64,000 nt of DNA from Nothopassalora personata (lineage: Eukaryota > Ascomycota > Dothideomycetes > Mycosphaerellales > Mycosphaerellaceae). The stretch spans positions 4,898,001 to 4,962,000 of the forward strand of contig CM066291.1 in assembly GCA_033816765.1 (NCBI GenBank). The letters are read 5' to 3'. Positions within the stretch are counted from its first letter, which is position 1, and each line of letters opens with the position of its first letter. Made by a program: the position numbers and the translations under genes. The notes beneath the pieces were generated by a model. That model was not told the origin of the DNA. It searched no databases and saw only the letters and a list, made by a program, of their open reading frames with translations. Below, in pieces: positions 44,301 through 55,279 of this stretch.

Positions 44301-45141
44301 TACAGCGGTTCCTAACAACTAACTACTCGATCCCTAAGGTATATAGGATAATAGCGCTTCTTAAATGCCTAAGGAAAGTAAGCGAGAGAATACTAGCTAA
44401 AAGACTAGGTATTCTAGCCAATACCGGCCCGCTACTTTATAACTCGTAAATAAGCGGTAGAATAAAACGTTTAGCCGTAGATATAGCCCTCCTACTTACT
44501 AATTTTATTAAAAGGAACTAAGCTAAAGGGAAGAAATTAAGCGTAGCCTTTCTAGACGTTAAAGGAGCCTTCGACTACGTAGTAAAGAACCGTCTCCTAA
44601 GAACACTAATTAAGCTACGACTCCCCTACTCGGTTATAAGGTAGACTAAGTCCTTCCTAGAAGAACAGAAGATTTTACTATCCTTTAATAGATAAATAGA
44701 AGAGACTACGGACGTCGAGACCGGCGTACTATAAGGTATTCTAATCTTATCGATTTTATTTCTTATATATATAAGGGACCTATTTACGGATATTAAGGCC
44801 GTAACTCCCTTATCCTATGTTAATAATATTAAGCTACTAGTAGCTTTAACTAGCCTTAAGAAGAATATAAAGATCCTTAAGAAAGAGGTTAAACTCTTAA
44901 TAAAGAAAGGTACTAAGTAAGCGATAGAATTTAATCTTACTAAAGCTAACCTCCTATACTTTATAAAAGGTAAAGAATATAATAGTTCTATTACCCTACT
45001 AAGCGGAGAAGTTATTAAACCCGTAATAAAAGCTATATAATAGCTAGGGATCTAGTTTAATACCTATCTTACCTTTAAAGAACATATTTAAATCCGAGTA
45101 ACTAAGGTACTTACCTCCTTCTATAGAATAAACTACCTAGC
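41300..45141 (+). mobile_element. RIP-degraded LINE (non-LTR retrotransposon, Tad-like), copy A, 3' end lost
   Basis: The plus strand carries a degraded non-LTR polymerase. Recognisable pieces are LGPDGI near 43.84 kb, KVYGSLLNKGYYPK near 43.9 kb, SERILAKRLGILA near 44.38 kb, and SVAFLDVKGAFDYV near 44.55 kb. The tail FNTYLTFKEHI is near 45.06 kb. Each matches the less mutated copy at 60731-63699 on the other strand, with stops at Gln and Trp positions. The upstream 2 kb probably includes ORF1 and the endonuclease but is too mutated to delimit; the start is approximate. Copy A ends abruptly at the Gypsy B LTR, after CCTAGC, where copy B continues. Confidence 0.75.
44002..44317 (+). repeat. 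Solo LTR, TGTTACGG..CCTAACA family, copy 3
   Basis: 316 bases with the perfect duplication ACTAA (43997-44001, 44318-44322), inserted in LINE copy A. Its 5' 90 bases differ strongly from copy 1, whereas the 3' two thirds are nearly the same. Confidence 0.92.
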
Positions 45142-45325
45142 TGTCACGGGCAGCCCGCGACCCTTCACTGACGATGCGTCGTCCCGGCGGAACCTCGGAC
45201 CTTCCGCATCGGGTTAGCGCGGCTTGGCGATGCTTTATCTATCCGCCGCGCCTCGCGCTCCTCTTTCGTAGCTTCGTAGAACAACAACTATCTCATTCGG
45301 ACCCTATGGTACGCGCGCCCTTACA
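45142..45325 (+). repeat. 5' LTR of Gypsy B
   Basis: 184 bases, TGTCACGG..CCCTTACA. A TATA-like TTTATCT lies at 45234-45240, and GTAGAACAA at 45276-45284 is complementary to the primer-binding site just outside the LTR. Confidence 0.95.
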
Positions 45326-45337
45326 GTTTGTTCTACC
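45326..45337 (+). promoter_or_regulatory. Self-complementary primer-binding site of Gypsy B
   Basis: The bases directly after the 5' LTR read GTTTGTTCTACC. TTGTTCTAC (45328-45336) is the exact complement of GTAGAACAA in the LTR (45276-45284), about 36 bases after the TATA-like box. Geometry is the same as in Gypsy A. Confidence 0.7.
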
Positions 45338-45494
45338 TCCCTACCCAGATCGCGGATCCAGGTAAGGGACGCGTAACAACAGGAACAGACTCACAGAACC
45401 GCGCACGGCGTAGATACAGAACTCGCGACTCGCAACATCGCAACAGAGGCAAACGGATTCAGAACACGGAACACGGTAAGGCACTAAGCAACAG

Positions 45495-47528
45495 ATGCCC
45501 AAGGAAACCAACGCACCAAAGGCCTCAGCAACAGGCCGCGTTGAAGGAAACAACATGACTTCCCAGCAGTCACAGACACAAGGCAAGCGCACCTCTCTTT
45601 TCCCCGACCTCTCCAGTTTCGACAGTCAGACACAAGGAGACGACACTCGGCGAGTCACAGTTGACACCGGTGTCGCGCTTCAGCAAGAGCTGGACAAGGC
45701 ATGGAACAAAGCACAAGACAGGGAGCAGAACGGTGAGCTTGATTTCACAGAACTCTTCGAGCCCAGGGTGGGAGAAGAGGAGGACACACCAGTCTTCATT
45801 TCACACGACGAAGCCGAACACATCGCTGCCGCCGACTTCCAGAACATCACCGCCGAAGACCTGGCCACACTGACCAAGGAACACCCGAAGACCGTCCACG
45901 ATTTCGTGCTACGAGGATTCAACACTGCCATCATATCTAGCCAACAACTCGATGTGATGCAACGCGCCAATGCACTTTAGAACAAGCAGTACCGTACGCT
46001 GTATGCCGAGTACGATCGCATCCACGGGATGCTCAAGACCGAACAGACCGCCCTCGCGAAGATGGCCCAGGACCTTAAGAATAAGAACGCCGACACCCTC
46101 AAACTCAAGGCTGTCGAGAAGAAGTACAAGGATGCGAACGAGCTATGTCAGCAGTTCGCCGATATCACCGACTCGGAGAAGAAGAAGAGCCAGGCATTAC
46201 AAGCTGAGGTTGATGACCTGAAGGTCCGTCTGCAAGCAGCAGAGGACCAGGCACGAGGACGTCGTTCGCGCTCGCGCCCACGCTCACGCCCACGATCACC
46301 ACCACCCCGCGAGACCTCACTCGAGGTGCTCCAGCGTCGGTACCGTGAGGCGGCAGCAGGAGGAGGTGGCGGAGGAGACGATGATGACGATGGCAATGGA
46401 GACAAGGACAGGGATCGCCGTGGTCGTGACCATGACCGACCACGTCGTGATGAGCGCCAAGGCACACAAGGCACGCAGCGGTCAGGCGGTGGTCGCAGCA
46501 ACCGCACGCAGCAGACACCTCTCGTGGACCTGCCGGAGCGTCTCATCAACATCGACCCCACCCTCGACCGCAGCATGAAGATCGGCAAGGGTGTGCCTGA
46601 CCCAAAGAAGTTCAAGAACGATGACGACCCGACTTATGACAGCTGGTACACAAGCATCCTGCTGAAGTTGACAGTCGCGACGTTCCGCACTGAACAGGAC
46701 GCCCTACGCTTCCTGTATGGATGGACGGACGGTGAGGTGCAGAAGACTGTGAAGCCTCGCATCCCCATCCCCGGGCACCAGGCTTTCAACGAGTTCATGA
46801 CTGGCGAAGAACTGTTGGACTGGATGACTCGACAGTACGGCGTCCGCAACGAGGCCACCAAGGCTGCAGTGGACATCACTACCTGCAAACAGGCTCAGAA
46901 GGAGAACTTCGTCCCATTCTTCGCACGCTATTCCAAGCTGAGGGCATGGGTTGACTGGAGTGACGAGACCGAGTTAATGCTGTTCCGCACACGCCTCAAC
47001 AAGCGCTACTACATCAAGACCTTCGGAGACCGCGAGGTGGACCGACGTCTGAACAGCATGCAGGACGTGATCGAAGAGTGCACTGCACTGGACGAGCAGT
47101 TCTACGAGACCGAGCAGCTGTACCCTCAAGAGAACAACAACCGCCCACGCGGCAATGGAGGAGGCAACCAGAACGGCAACGGCAACGGCAACCAGAACCA
47201 GGGCAACACAGCTGCAGCTGCAGCCGCTGGTGCTGCCGGCGCCGTCGTTCAGCGCCCACCACAGTACGTAGGCACCAAGAAGAAGGAAGACTTGCCAGCT
47301 CACCTTCGGGACCTCCCACCGCTCAACTATGAGGGTCGCGAGGAATTGAAGAAGCAGGGCAAGTGCTACCGATGCCGCACCGGACCCCACTTATCCAGCA
47401 ATACCGAGTGCCCGATGTATGGCTACGACGGCGACTATCGCCCACCGCGCCCGCGTAACAACAACGGAGGCAACACTAACCTCAGTTCCCTGGCCGCCGG
47501 GCAGGGAAATGGCGAGGCCACTGCCTAA
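45495..47528 (+). pseudogene. Gag of Gypsy B with one internal nonsense codon
   Basis: The frame runs from the ATG at 45495 to TAA at 47526-47528 (677 codons), interrupted only by a TAG at 45978-45980 where a Trp codon fits. N-terminal acidic region; a coiled coil (about 46.03-46.25 kb); an Arg/Ser/Asp-rich linker with an acidic DDDDDGNGD run; the retrotrans-gag capsid-like region (about 46.6-47.1 kb); an Asn/Gly-rich spacer; and a zinc knuckle, CYRCRTGPHLSSNTEC, with the same CX2CX4HX6C spacing as Gypsy A. Confidence 0.88.
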
Positions 47529-50500
47529 GCGTGGCAGACAGTGGTCAACCGAACAACCAAGGACAGAAAGAGCATGAGATTGAGACACAGAGTGCAAGAG
47601 CAAGACACGGATACAGACTATGGTGAGGAGCTGAAGATATCGGCCTGCGCATTGGAGCCGCAGCAACCAGATGTACACCCTCACATAGTACTCCCAGTAA
47701 TGATACAGCATGGGAAGGCACGAGGCCTTGTAGACTCTGCTTCCACCTCTCTCTTTCTCGACTGGAAGTTCACACGCAAACACAGAATACCCTTCATACC
47801 CCTTGTGCGCAACAAGAACCTGACCCTTGGGGATGGTAAGGCTGCTGCACGTCGCATCACGCACGTAGCCCTCGTCGATGTTGATATCGACGGTCATCAC
47901 GAGCAAATGCTATGCTACATAACCGACCTCGAATACGACATCGTCCTGGGCCTGCCGTGGCTGAGCACGCACAACCCAAACATCTTCTGGGAGACCGGTG
48001 AAGTGGCACTCAGATCAGACTACTGCTTTGGTCACTGTCTTAAGAACAAGACATCGACAACAGTCCAGTCCCTGAACCATCGACACCGACAACGTAAGGA
48101 AGCAATGAAATATAGACCAGAGCCCTTCACCGATGATCGCAGCTTCACGGCAGGAGGGGCAGAAGCAGAACTGAACCTATCCTCGATGGGCCTGTACGAC
48201 GATGATGAGGAAGTCGAGTGTATAGGCGTCACGCAGCGCGCCTTCGAGATGTACGCGCACCGACCTGGCGCTGAATGTTTCTACATACTATCTACCGGCA
48301 AAGAGGACGAAGAAGGCGATGGTGAGATCAAGCTGAGCGCAATGGCAGCTGATGACTTGGATCAGTTCCTGAACAAGGAGTTCAACCATAACCCGAAGGA
48401 GAAGCTCCCACCAGAATACCATGATCTCGTAGATGCATTCTCAGCGAAAGACCATGAAGGACTTCCTCCTCACAGACCTGGAATCGACCACGAAATTCAC
48501 ATCAAGCCTGATGGGCCCCAAGAACCGCCATACCGTAAGCCCTACGGACTGGCGCCTCAGGAGAATGAAGCAGTCAAGAAGTGGGTCACCGAACAGGAGC
48601 AACAAGGCAAAGTCCGGCCAGCAGGACAGAAGACGAGCCAATCGCCGGCACCAGTACTGGTAGTCAGAAAGCCAGGCGGTGGACTGCGCGTGTGCATCGA
48701 CTACCGAGGACTCAATGCGATCACTATCAAGAACAGGTACCCTATACCGCTAATCCAAGAGACACTGAACCGCATGCACGGCAAGAGGTACTTTACGAAG
48801 CTGGACATCGTCGCAGCCTTCAACAAGCTTCGCATTGCAGAAGGGCACGAATGGCTTACAGCATTCGCTACACGATATGGGGTGTACGAATGTCTTGTGT
48901 TACCATTCGGCCTATGCAATGGCCCTGCGTCGTTTCAGTCATACATTAACAGCGTGTTACAAGAACACCTGGATGACTTCGTCTCCGCGTACCTGGACGA
49001 CGTTTTAATTTTTAGCGACACACTGGAGGAGCACATCGAACATGTGCGCAAGGTACTAGCAAAATTGAGGGATGCCGGACTGACGGTCGACATCGACAAG
49101 TGCGAGTTCCACCAGCAGCGAGTTAAGTACCTGGGACTTATTATCACCCCAGATGGCATCGAAATGGACCCAGAGAAGCTTGAATGTATCCAGTCATGGG
49201 AAGCACCTTCCAACCTCAAGGATGTGCAGGCGTTCCTCGGATTCGCCAACTTTTACAGACGGTTCATCGAGGCCTTCTCACGCCTCGCAGCGCCGCTGAC
49301 CGAATTGACCAAGTTAAATGGACCTAGTAATCACAAGAATCGCAGGGTTGACTGGACACCAGCATGCCAAGCAGCATTTAACGCTCTAAAGGCAGCATTC
49401 AGCAAAGCCGGTATGCTCGCACACTATGTGCCCGGTAGGCAAACAGTAGTCGAAACGGACTCATCAGATTTCGTGAACGCCGGAGTGCTTTCTCAGTACG
49501 ACGAGGAAGGCGTGCTTCACCCTGTAGCATTCTATTCAAAGAAGCTGAGCCCGCAGGAATGCAACTATGAGATTTATGACAAGGAGCTTCTAGCGATTAT
49601 TAAGGCCTTCGAGGAATGGCGCCCGGAGTTGGCCTGCGAGGCGGATGATGACACCATCGAACCCGTGAAGGTGTTCACGGATCACAAGAACTTGGAGTAC
49701 TTTATGACCACTAAGCAGCTGAATCGGCGCCAGGCACGTTGGGCCGAATTCCTGTCCCAGTTCAACTTCCGTATTGTCTATCGACCAGGTGTCCAAGGCA
49801 CAAAGCCTGACAGCCTCACGAGACGCAGCCAGGACCTTCCGCAGGGGGTGGACGATCCGCGAAATCAGCATCAGCATCAGACGTTGCTGCCGCCTGAGCG
49901 ATTTCTTAAGATCGACTCGATGCGCGCAACTGTCGAAGATGCGGCTGAGGATGTTGCACCTGTTGAGAACACACCTACCGCACCAATTGAGGAAGCCCTG
50001 AACCCGGAGGCCACCGAATTCATACCGTCCACGCAGACGCAGACAGCATCCGAGACGGAACAGGAAGCCGAACTCGAGTACAGAATGACAATGGCTTATG
50101 CCGCGGATGCAGACCTGAAGTTAGCTATGAGAGCCCTGCAGAAGGGCGAGACCCCAGCACTCCTTTAGAAAGCGAAGGTGCATCCAGTACACTGCAAGGT
50201 CGAAGGGGACCTGCTGTACGTCCGTAACCAGTATAATGACTGGAGTCTATGGGTGCCAGAGGACCAGAAGCTCCGCACTCGGATAGTCAAGATGAACCAT
50301 GACACCCCAGCGGCCGGTCACCCAGGCAGAGCCCGCACCTACGAGCTCGTTGCACGTGAATTCTACTGGCCTGGTTTGGCTAGATCTGTGCGCAGATACA
50401 ACGCGAATTGCCGCAGGTGCCGCACGACGAAATCTGTGCATACCTAGCCACCTGGATTACTGCACCCACTTTCGGTGCCAGAACGACCTTGGCAACACAT

Positions 50501-52331
50501 CGCAGTTGACTTTGTGGTTAACCTGCCACCAAGCGAACTCGACGGCATGACTTACACCAATGTTATGACAGTCACCGACAGACTCACTAAGGAAGTGGAA
50601 CTGATACCCATCGGCGCGATGACAGCGCAGAACGCGGCGCGACTTTTCTTAAAGCACGTGTTCACCCGGCATGGCCTCCCAGAAACCATCACGTCTGATC
50701 GCGGAAAGCAGTTCATCGCCACTTTCTGGAAGCGCCTATGCAAGATGCTGCGCATCAGCAGGAAGCTGAGTTCCTCCTACCACCCTGAAACGGATGGGCA
50801 ATCAGAACGCACTAACCAAGAGATGGAACAGTACTTACGCACCTTCACGAATGAGGCACAGAGCGACTGGGCCGACTGGCTGTGCTTAGCGCAGTTCGCT
50901 ATTAACAACCGAGTGTCGGAGACCACTGGAGTGTCACCGTTCTACGCCAATGTTGGATATAACCCAGAGTTCACCGAGCGTATCGATTTGCAAGCAGGCA
51001 AGGACCGACACATGACAACCCTTCAGCGACTCGACAGCAAGTCAGCCGAAGCCTTCGCTAAACGCATCTGTGAGCTACATCGCAATCTTCAAGAGAACAT
51101 GAGGATGTCACAGGCGCTGCAAGCCGAAGCAGCAAACAGGCACCGAAGCATCCCACCAGACTACAAGGTTGGCGACTGGGTGTATCTAAGCACGAAGAAC
51201 ATTCGCACCACTCGACCATCCAAGAAGCTGGACCGCAGATATGCAGGACCGTACCAGATCACGGAGGTGATGCCCGCTAGGCTGTCATACAAGCTGAACC
51301 TGTCGGATGCATTGAGCGGACTCGATAATTGCTTCCACACCTCCCTGTTACAGCGAGCCGACAACCCCGATCTCCCACCGCTCGAGGGACAGCACCTGGC
51401 ACCGCCGCCGCCAGTGGCCATCGAACCCGACACAACTGCAGCTGACGCAGTCGCCGATGTCACAGTCACAGCCCCGGCACCAGAATATGAGGTGGACAAG
51501 ATCTTGGACATGTACACGCGGAAGCGCGCAGGCAAAGTGAAGAAGGGAAAGAAGCGCAAGGTGGACACTTGGTACAAGGTGCGATGGACTGGCTATCAGG
51601 ATATGGAGGCCGGAGAGACTTGGCAACCTGCAGAGGACCTGTTTGTGAGGGCAGCCGCCGCTCTTGCGGACTTTCACCACAGCCGGCCGGATTTGCCCAC
51701 GCCTCAGGGCTTCGCAACGCCATCTAACTGGTCTCCAGTTAATGAGGTGCTCGGACTTAACACGATCAGGGTCGACAGAGACACCGCCACAAATAAGCCT
51801 AGCCGAGCCTTGCCTCTGATAGAATCTGGTCAGCGCATGTTCACTACGCACCGCTACGATGATCAGGTTACAGGAAAGTCCGTCGTCCCAACTGAGGATC
51901 ACGGTGCAAGCCGCCGCCCTCAGCTCTACGACAGAACAGACAGTTGTACCGATGTTCTAGCGAACCCTGCAGAGCCTGCATTGATACCCAACCTTGGTCA
52001 AAAGGATCAGACGCGAGCGTTCGCCGAAGAGGGGCTTAGGCCCTGGGCGTGCCAGCAGTATGAGCAAACAGAGTCTGATGCGCAAGCCGCAGCAGTAGTG
52101 ACAGAGATGGAGGACGACCTTGAAGACGATTGGACGTTTGCACGATTATGGAGTTCGACAGGCAAGGGTGATAAGTGGCCGCACAAGACGATGGATAGGC
52201 GAGTTAATGGACTGAACGCTCAGAGGACTGAGACGAGTTTTGAGAGGGGGGGTACTGTCACGGGCAGCCCGCGACCCTTCACTGACGATGCGTCGTCCCG
52301 GCGGAACCTCGGACCTTCCGCATCGGGTTAG
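47529..52331 (+). pseudogene. pol of Gypsy B with two nonsense codons
   Basis: It follows the gag stop in the same frame and is broken by TAG at 50166-50168 and TAG at 50445-50447. The protease region has VDSASTSLF, where VDSGA or VDTGA would be usual. Reverse transcriptase: CIDYRGLNAITIKNRYPIPL, LDIVAAFNKLRI, AYLDDVLIFSD. RNase H: VETDSSDFVNAGVLSQ, TDHKNLEYF. Integrase: zinc finger ending CRRCRTTK, core with VTDRLTKEVELIPI, TSDRGKQFIATFWKRL and SSYHPETDGQSERTN. Chromodomain: WYKVRWTGYQDMEAGETWQP. The frame ends at 52331, inside the 3' LTR, as in Gypsy A. All stops fit single CpA/TpG-to-TpA changes. Confidence 0.92.
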
Positions 52332-52439
52332 CGCGGCTTGGCGATGCTTTATCTATCCGCCGCGCCTCGCGCTCCTCTTTCGTAGCTTCGTAGAACAACA
52401 ACTATCTCATTTGGACCCTATGGTACGCGCGCCCTTACA
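52256..52439 (+). repeat. 3' LTR of Gypsy B
   Basis: 184 bases, near-identical to 45142-45325, followed by CGTAC of a Gypsy C gag region. Confidence 0.95.
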
Positions 52440-54858
52440 CGTACTTAGTATTATACTAGAGTACGAGGCGGTAAAATAGAAGGATAACTAGATAGTACGT
52501 TAGTTTACAACTAAGCTAGATATTATAGAGGATTAGTTAGGGGACTATACGGAGGCGTAATACGTACGGTACTTACTCGTAAAGCTTACGCCTAGCTTAC
52601 GGTCCGTAATCGTTAAGTTTTATAATATCCTAATAACTAGAGAGGAGCTAGTAATTCTAGCTTCGCGTATTAAGAGTACGGAGCGTAGTAGTAGAGGGTA
52701 CGAATACGGGCCGCTAAGTCGTCGTAGGCGGGAGACTAAAAGCGACTATAGGTAGAGCGACTATAGCCCGAAGTAGCCGAGGTAGAGTTAGGTACCGCGC
52801 GACCCGGGTACGAGTCGCCTATAGGACGGCGGTAGATTGTCCGTAGCCTCCTTTAATAAGTCTAAGGCTAAATACTATAGCTATTATAGGAAGGGTTACA
52901 TTAAGGCGAATTACCTAAATAGATACCTATAGAAGGATCGCGACGCGTAAGCGGTTCGTAGGCTAGAAGCTACTAAGGCCCTAACTAGAAAGGGTAGTAA
53001 CTAGGGAAAAGGTAGAGGACTAGAAGTAGGTTACTCCTAAGTCCGAGTTTTCCTAAAGTCGACCCTATAATATAAGTAGATACGAGTCTAGCGTATTACT
53101 TACGAGGCGTAGTCGAGACGTATAAGGGCTTTCGCGAGGCTACGTTTCTCCTAGATAACTATACGGACCTTAGCCTAGTATTATATAAGTATATACTCCG
53201 ATACTAACTATAACCTATTAGTAGGGTAAGGCTACTAAGGTTAGAGTCGTATACGTAGGACTAAGGGTATTACTACGGCGCCTTTACGATCCGGGTACGG
53301 CTCGCTAATAATACGGGTATAGAGCGCGTAAGCGACGCTATCTATTACGCGGCGCCTATAGGTAGGCTATTAGTAATTTTAGGTAGACCCTAGAGGTACC
53401 GTAATTAGGTTATTAAGAGCGATTATAAGGACTAGTAGTTCTACGGCGTAGAGACGTATACGGTAAAGTAGTATAGCGTAAGCGAGTTTCTTAGGGATCT
53501 CGGTAACTTAGAGTAGGTATATATAATAAGTATTCGTTCGATTACTATAGTAGTCGACGAAGGATAGGGCCTAGATTAGCCTAAAGAGTTTACTAACTTC
53601 CGAGATATATATATACCTAACGAGCGTACGAAGCGTAAGCTACCTAACGGGATTAAGTATATAATTAATCTCGTTAAAGGAAAGAAACCCCCTTTTAAGC
53701 TACTATACTATTAATCTATTACGGAGTTAGAGGCTTTAAGGAATTATATTACCGAGGCGATAGAGAAGGGGTAGATTAGGCGGTCCGTAAGCGAGGTAGG
53801 TACGCCTATTTTATTCGTACTAAAGAAGAACGGTACCCTTAGGCTCTACGTAAACTATAGAGGCCTAAATAAGATTATAGTAAAGAACCGATACCCCTTA
53901 CCTCTAGTTAGCGAGACGCTAGATAGGTTATAAGGTTCTAGGTTCTTTACTATAATCGATTTAAAGGACGCCTACTATTATATTCCTATTAAACGGGGCA
54001 ATAAGTAGAAGACTACGTTTCGTACGCGGTATAGATACTACAAGTACCTAGTAATACCGTTCGGGTTAACTAACGTACCGGTAACCTTTTAAGGGTATAT
54101 TAATAAGGTACTAACCGGTCTAGTCGACGATATTTATATAGTCTACCTAAATAATATCCTTATCTATAGCGAGACGCGCGAGGCGTACGTACGAGCCGTA
54201 CGCGAGGTACTTACGAGGCTATAGAAGTTCGCTCTATTCGTAAACCCTAAGAAGTACTACTTTATCTAGGAGAGCGCTAAGTTCCTTAGGTTTATTATAA
54301 GCGCCGTAGGCGTATTAATAGATAGGAGTAGGGTAGCCGTAATCGAGGAGTAGCCTATACCTAAGACCTTCTATAAAGTCTAGTCTTTTCTTAGGTTCTA
54401 TAACTTCTACCGGCGCTTCGTCGAGGGCTATTTAAGGGTCTATAAGCCGCTAACGGACCTATTAAAGGGATCTAAGAACGGTAAAAAGTAGGGCCCTCTT
54501 ACGTAGACCGTAAGTAAGGAGTAGGCGTTTTAGTAGCTTAAGGCCGGGTTCCTAAGTACCCTAATACTTAGATATTTCGATCCTACGCTATGTACGCGAG
54601 TTAAAACCGATACCTCCGGGTTTGTAATTATAGGTATTATATCCTAATTATTTAGTACGGAGTAGTATCCTATTATATTCTACTCCCGTAAGATAATACT
54701 AGCCGAGTATAATTACGAGACGTATAATTAAGAGCTACTTATAGTAGTAGAGGCTTTTAAGTATTAGAGGCTATACTTAGAGAGCGCTATATATATAGTA
54801 CGAGTACTAGTCGACTACGCTAACCTATAGGGCTTTATAATAGTTAAGTAGCTTAATA
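52440..54858 (+). mobile_element. Gypsy C relic, gag to RNase H (left of the Copia insertion)
   Basis: RIP-mutated copy of the family at 6920-21423. It aligns with 7727-8930 (gag/protease) and then directly with 16336-17210 and 17545 onward, confirming what the uninterrupted family C sequence looks like at the Gypsy A and solo-LTR sites. The polymerase is heavily stopped. The 5' LTR and first part of gag are absent, replaced by Gypsy B. TTAATA at 54853-54858 is the Copia target duplication. Confidence 0.8.
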
Positions 54859-54995
54859 AGATAATGTGAGTAGATTGATGTATTGAGAAGGATCTACGAG
54901 AATGCGAAGAACAGCTAGCTATAAGAAAGTGCAAGAAAGCGCGCTAGTGGCTTGGCATCCAAAGAACTGCTGGGACACAGCCAGCCAGCATCAAG
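54859..54995 (-). repeat. 3' LTR of the Copia element
   Basis: 137 bases, same as 60275-60411. Confidence 0.9.
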
Positions 54996-55279
54996 TCACC
55001 CCCATGCCGAGGCTCTAGGTGCTTGAAACAGGTGTATACACCCCACAGAAAGCATGCCGCCCCTCGCTCTCACCATGTCACTGTCCTCCATGTCGTCATA
55101 CCGTTGGTTGCGCGGGAAGTGCCGGTGTAGCAGTGCGGCTGCTGTTGCTGAATGTTGAAGGTGTTTCTCGTGCGCTAATTGGCTGCACGGACACCGCGGT
55201 CCTCAGTAAGTAACCGCCGTTGAGTTGAGTCGATTGGCGCAGTGTTGCTGTCGTCCAATGAGAGGCCTGAGAATAGGTG

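Larger units (their letters stand above)
45142..52439 (+). mobile_element. Nearly intact Ty3/Gypsy chromovirus (family B)
   Basis: The element is 7,298 bases long, with 184-base LTRs at 45142-45325 and 52256-52439 that differ by about one base by eye (ACTATCTCATTCGG against ATTTGG). Ends are TG..CA. A polypurine tract (GAGAGGGGGGG) precedes the 3' LTR. gag and pol lie in one continuous frame broken by four stops. No target duplication exists: the left flank is LINE copy A ending CTAGC and the right flank is Gypsy C starting CGTAC. Confidence 0.93.

Noticed and set aside
45142..45325. Host 45S/5S rRNA or tRNA genes near repeat edges
   Set aside because: No rRNA sequence was seen, and the only tRNA-like sequence is the mutated relic at 40240-40363.
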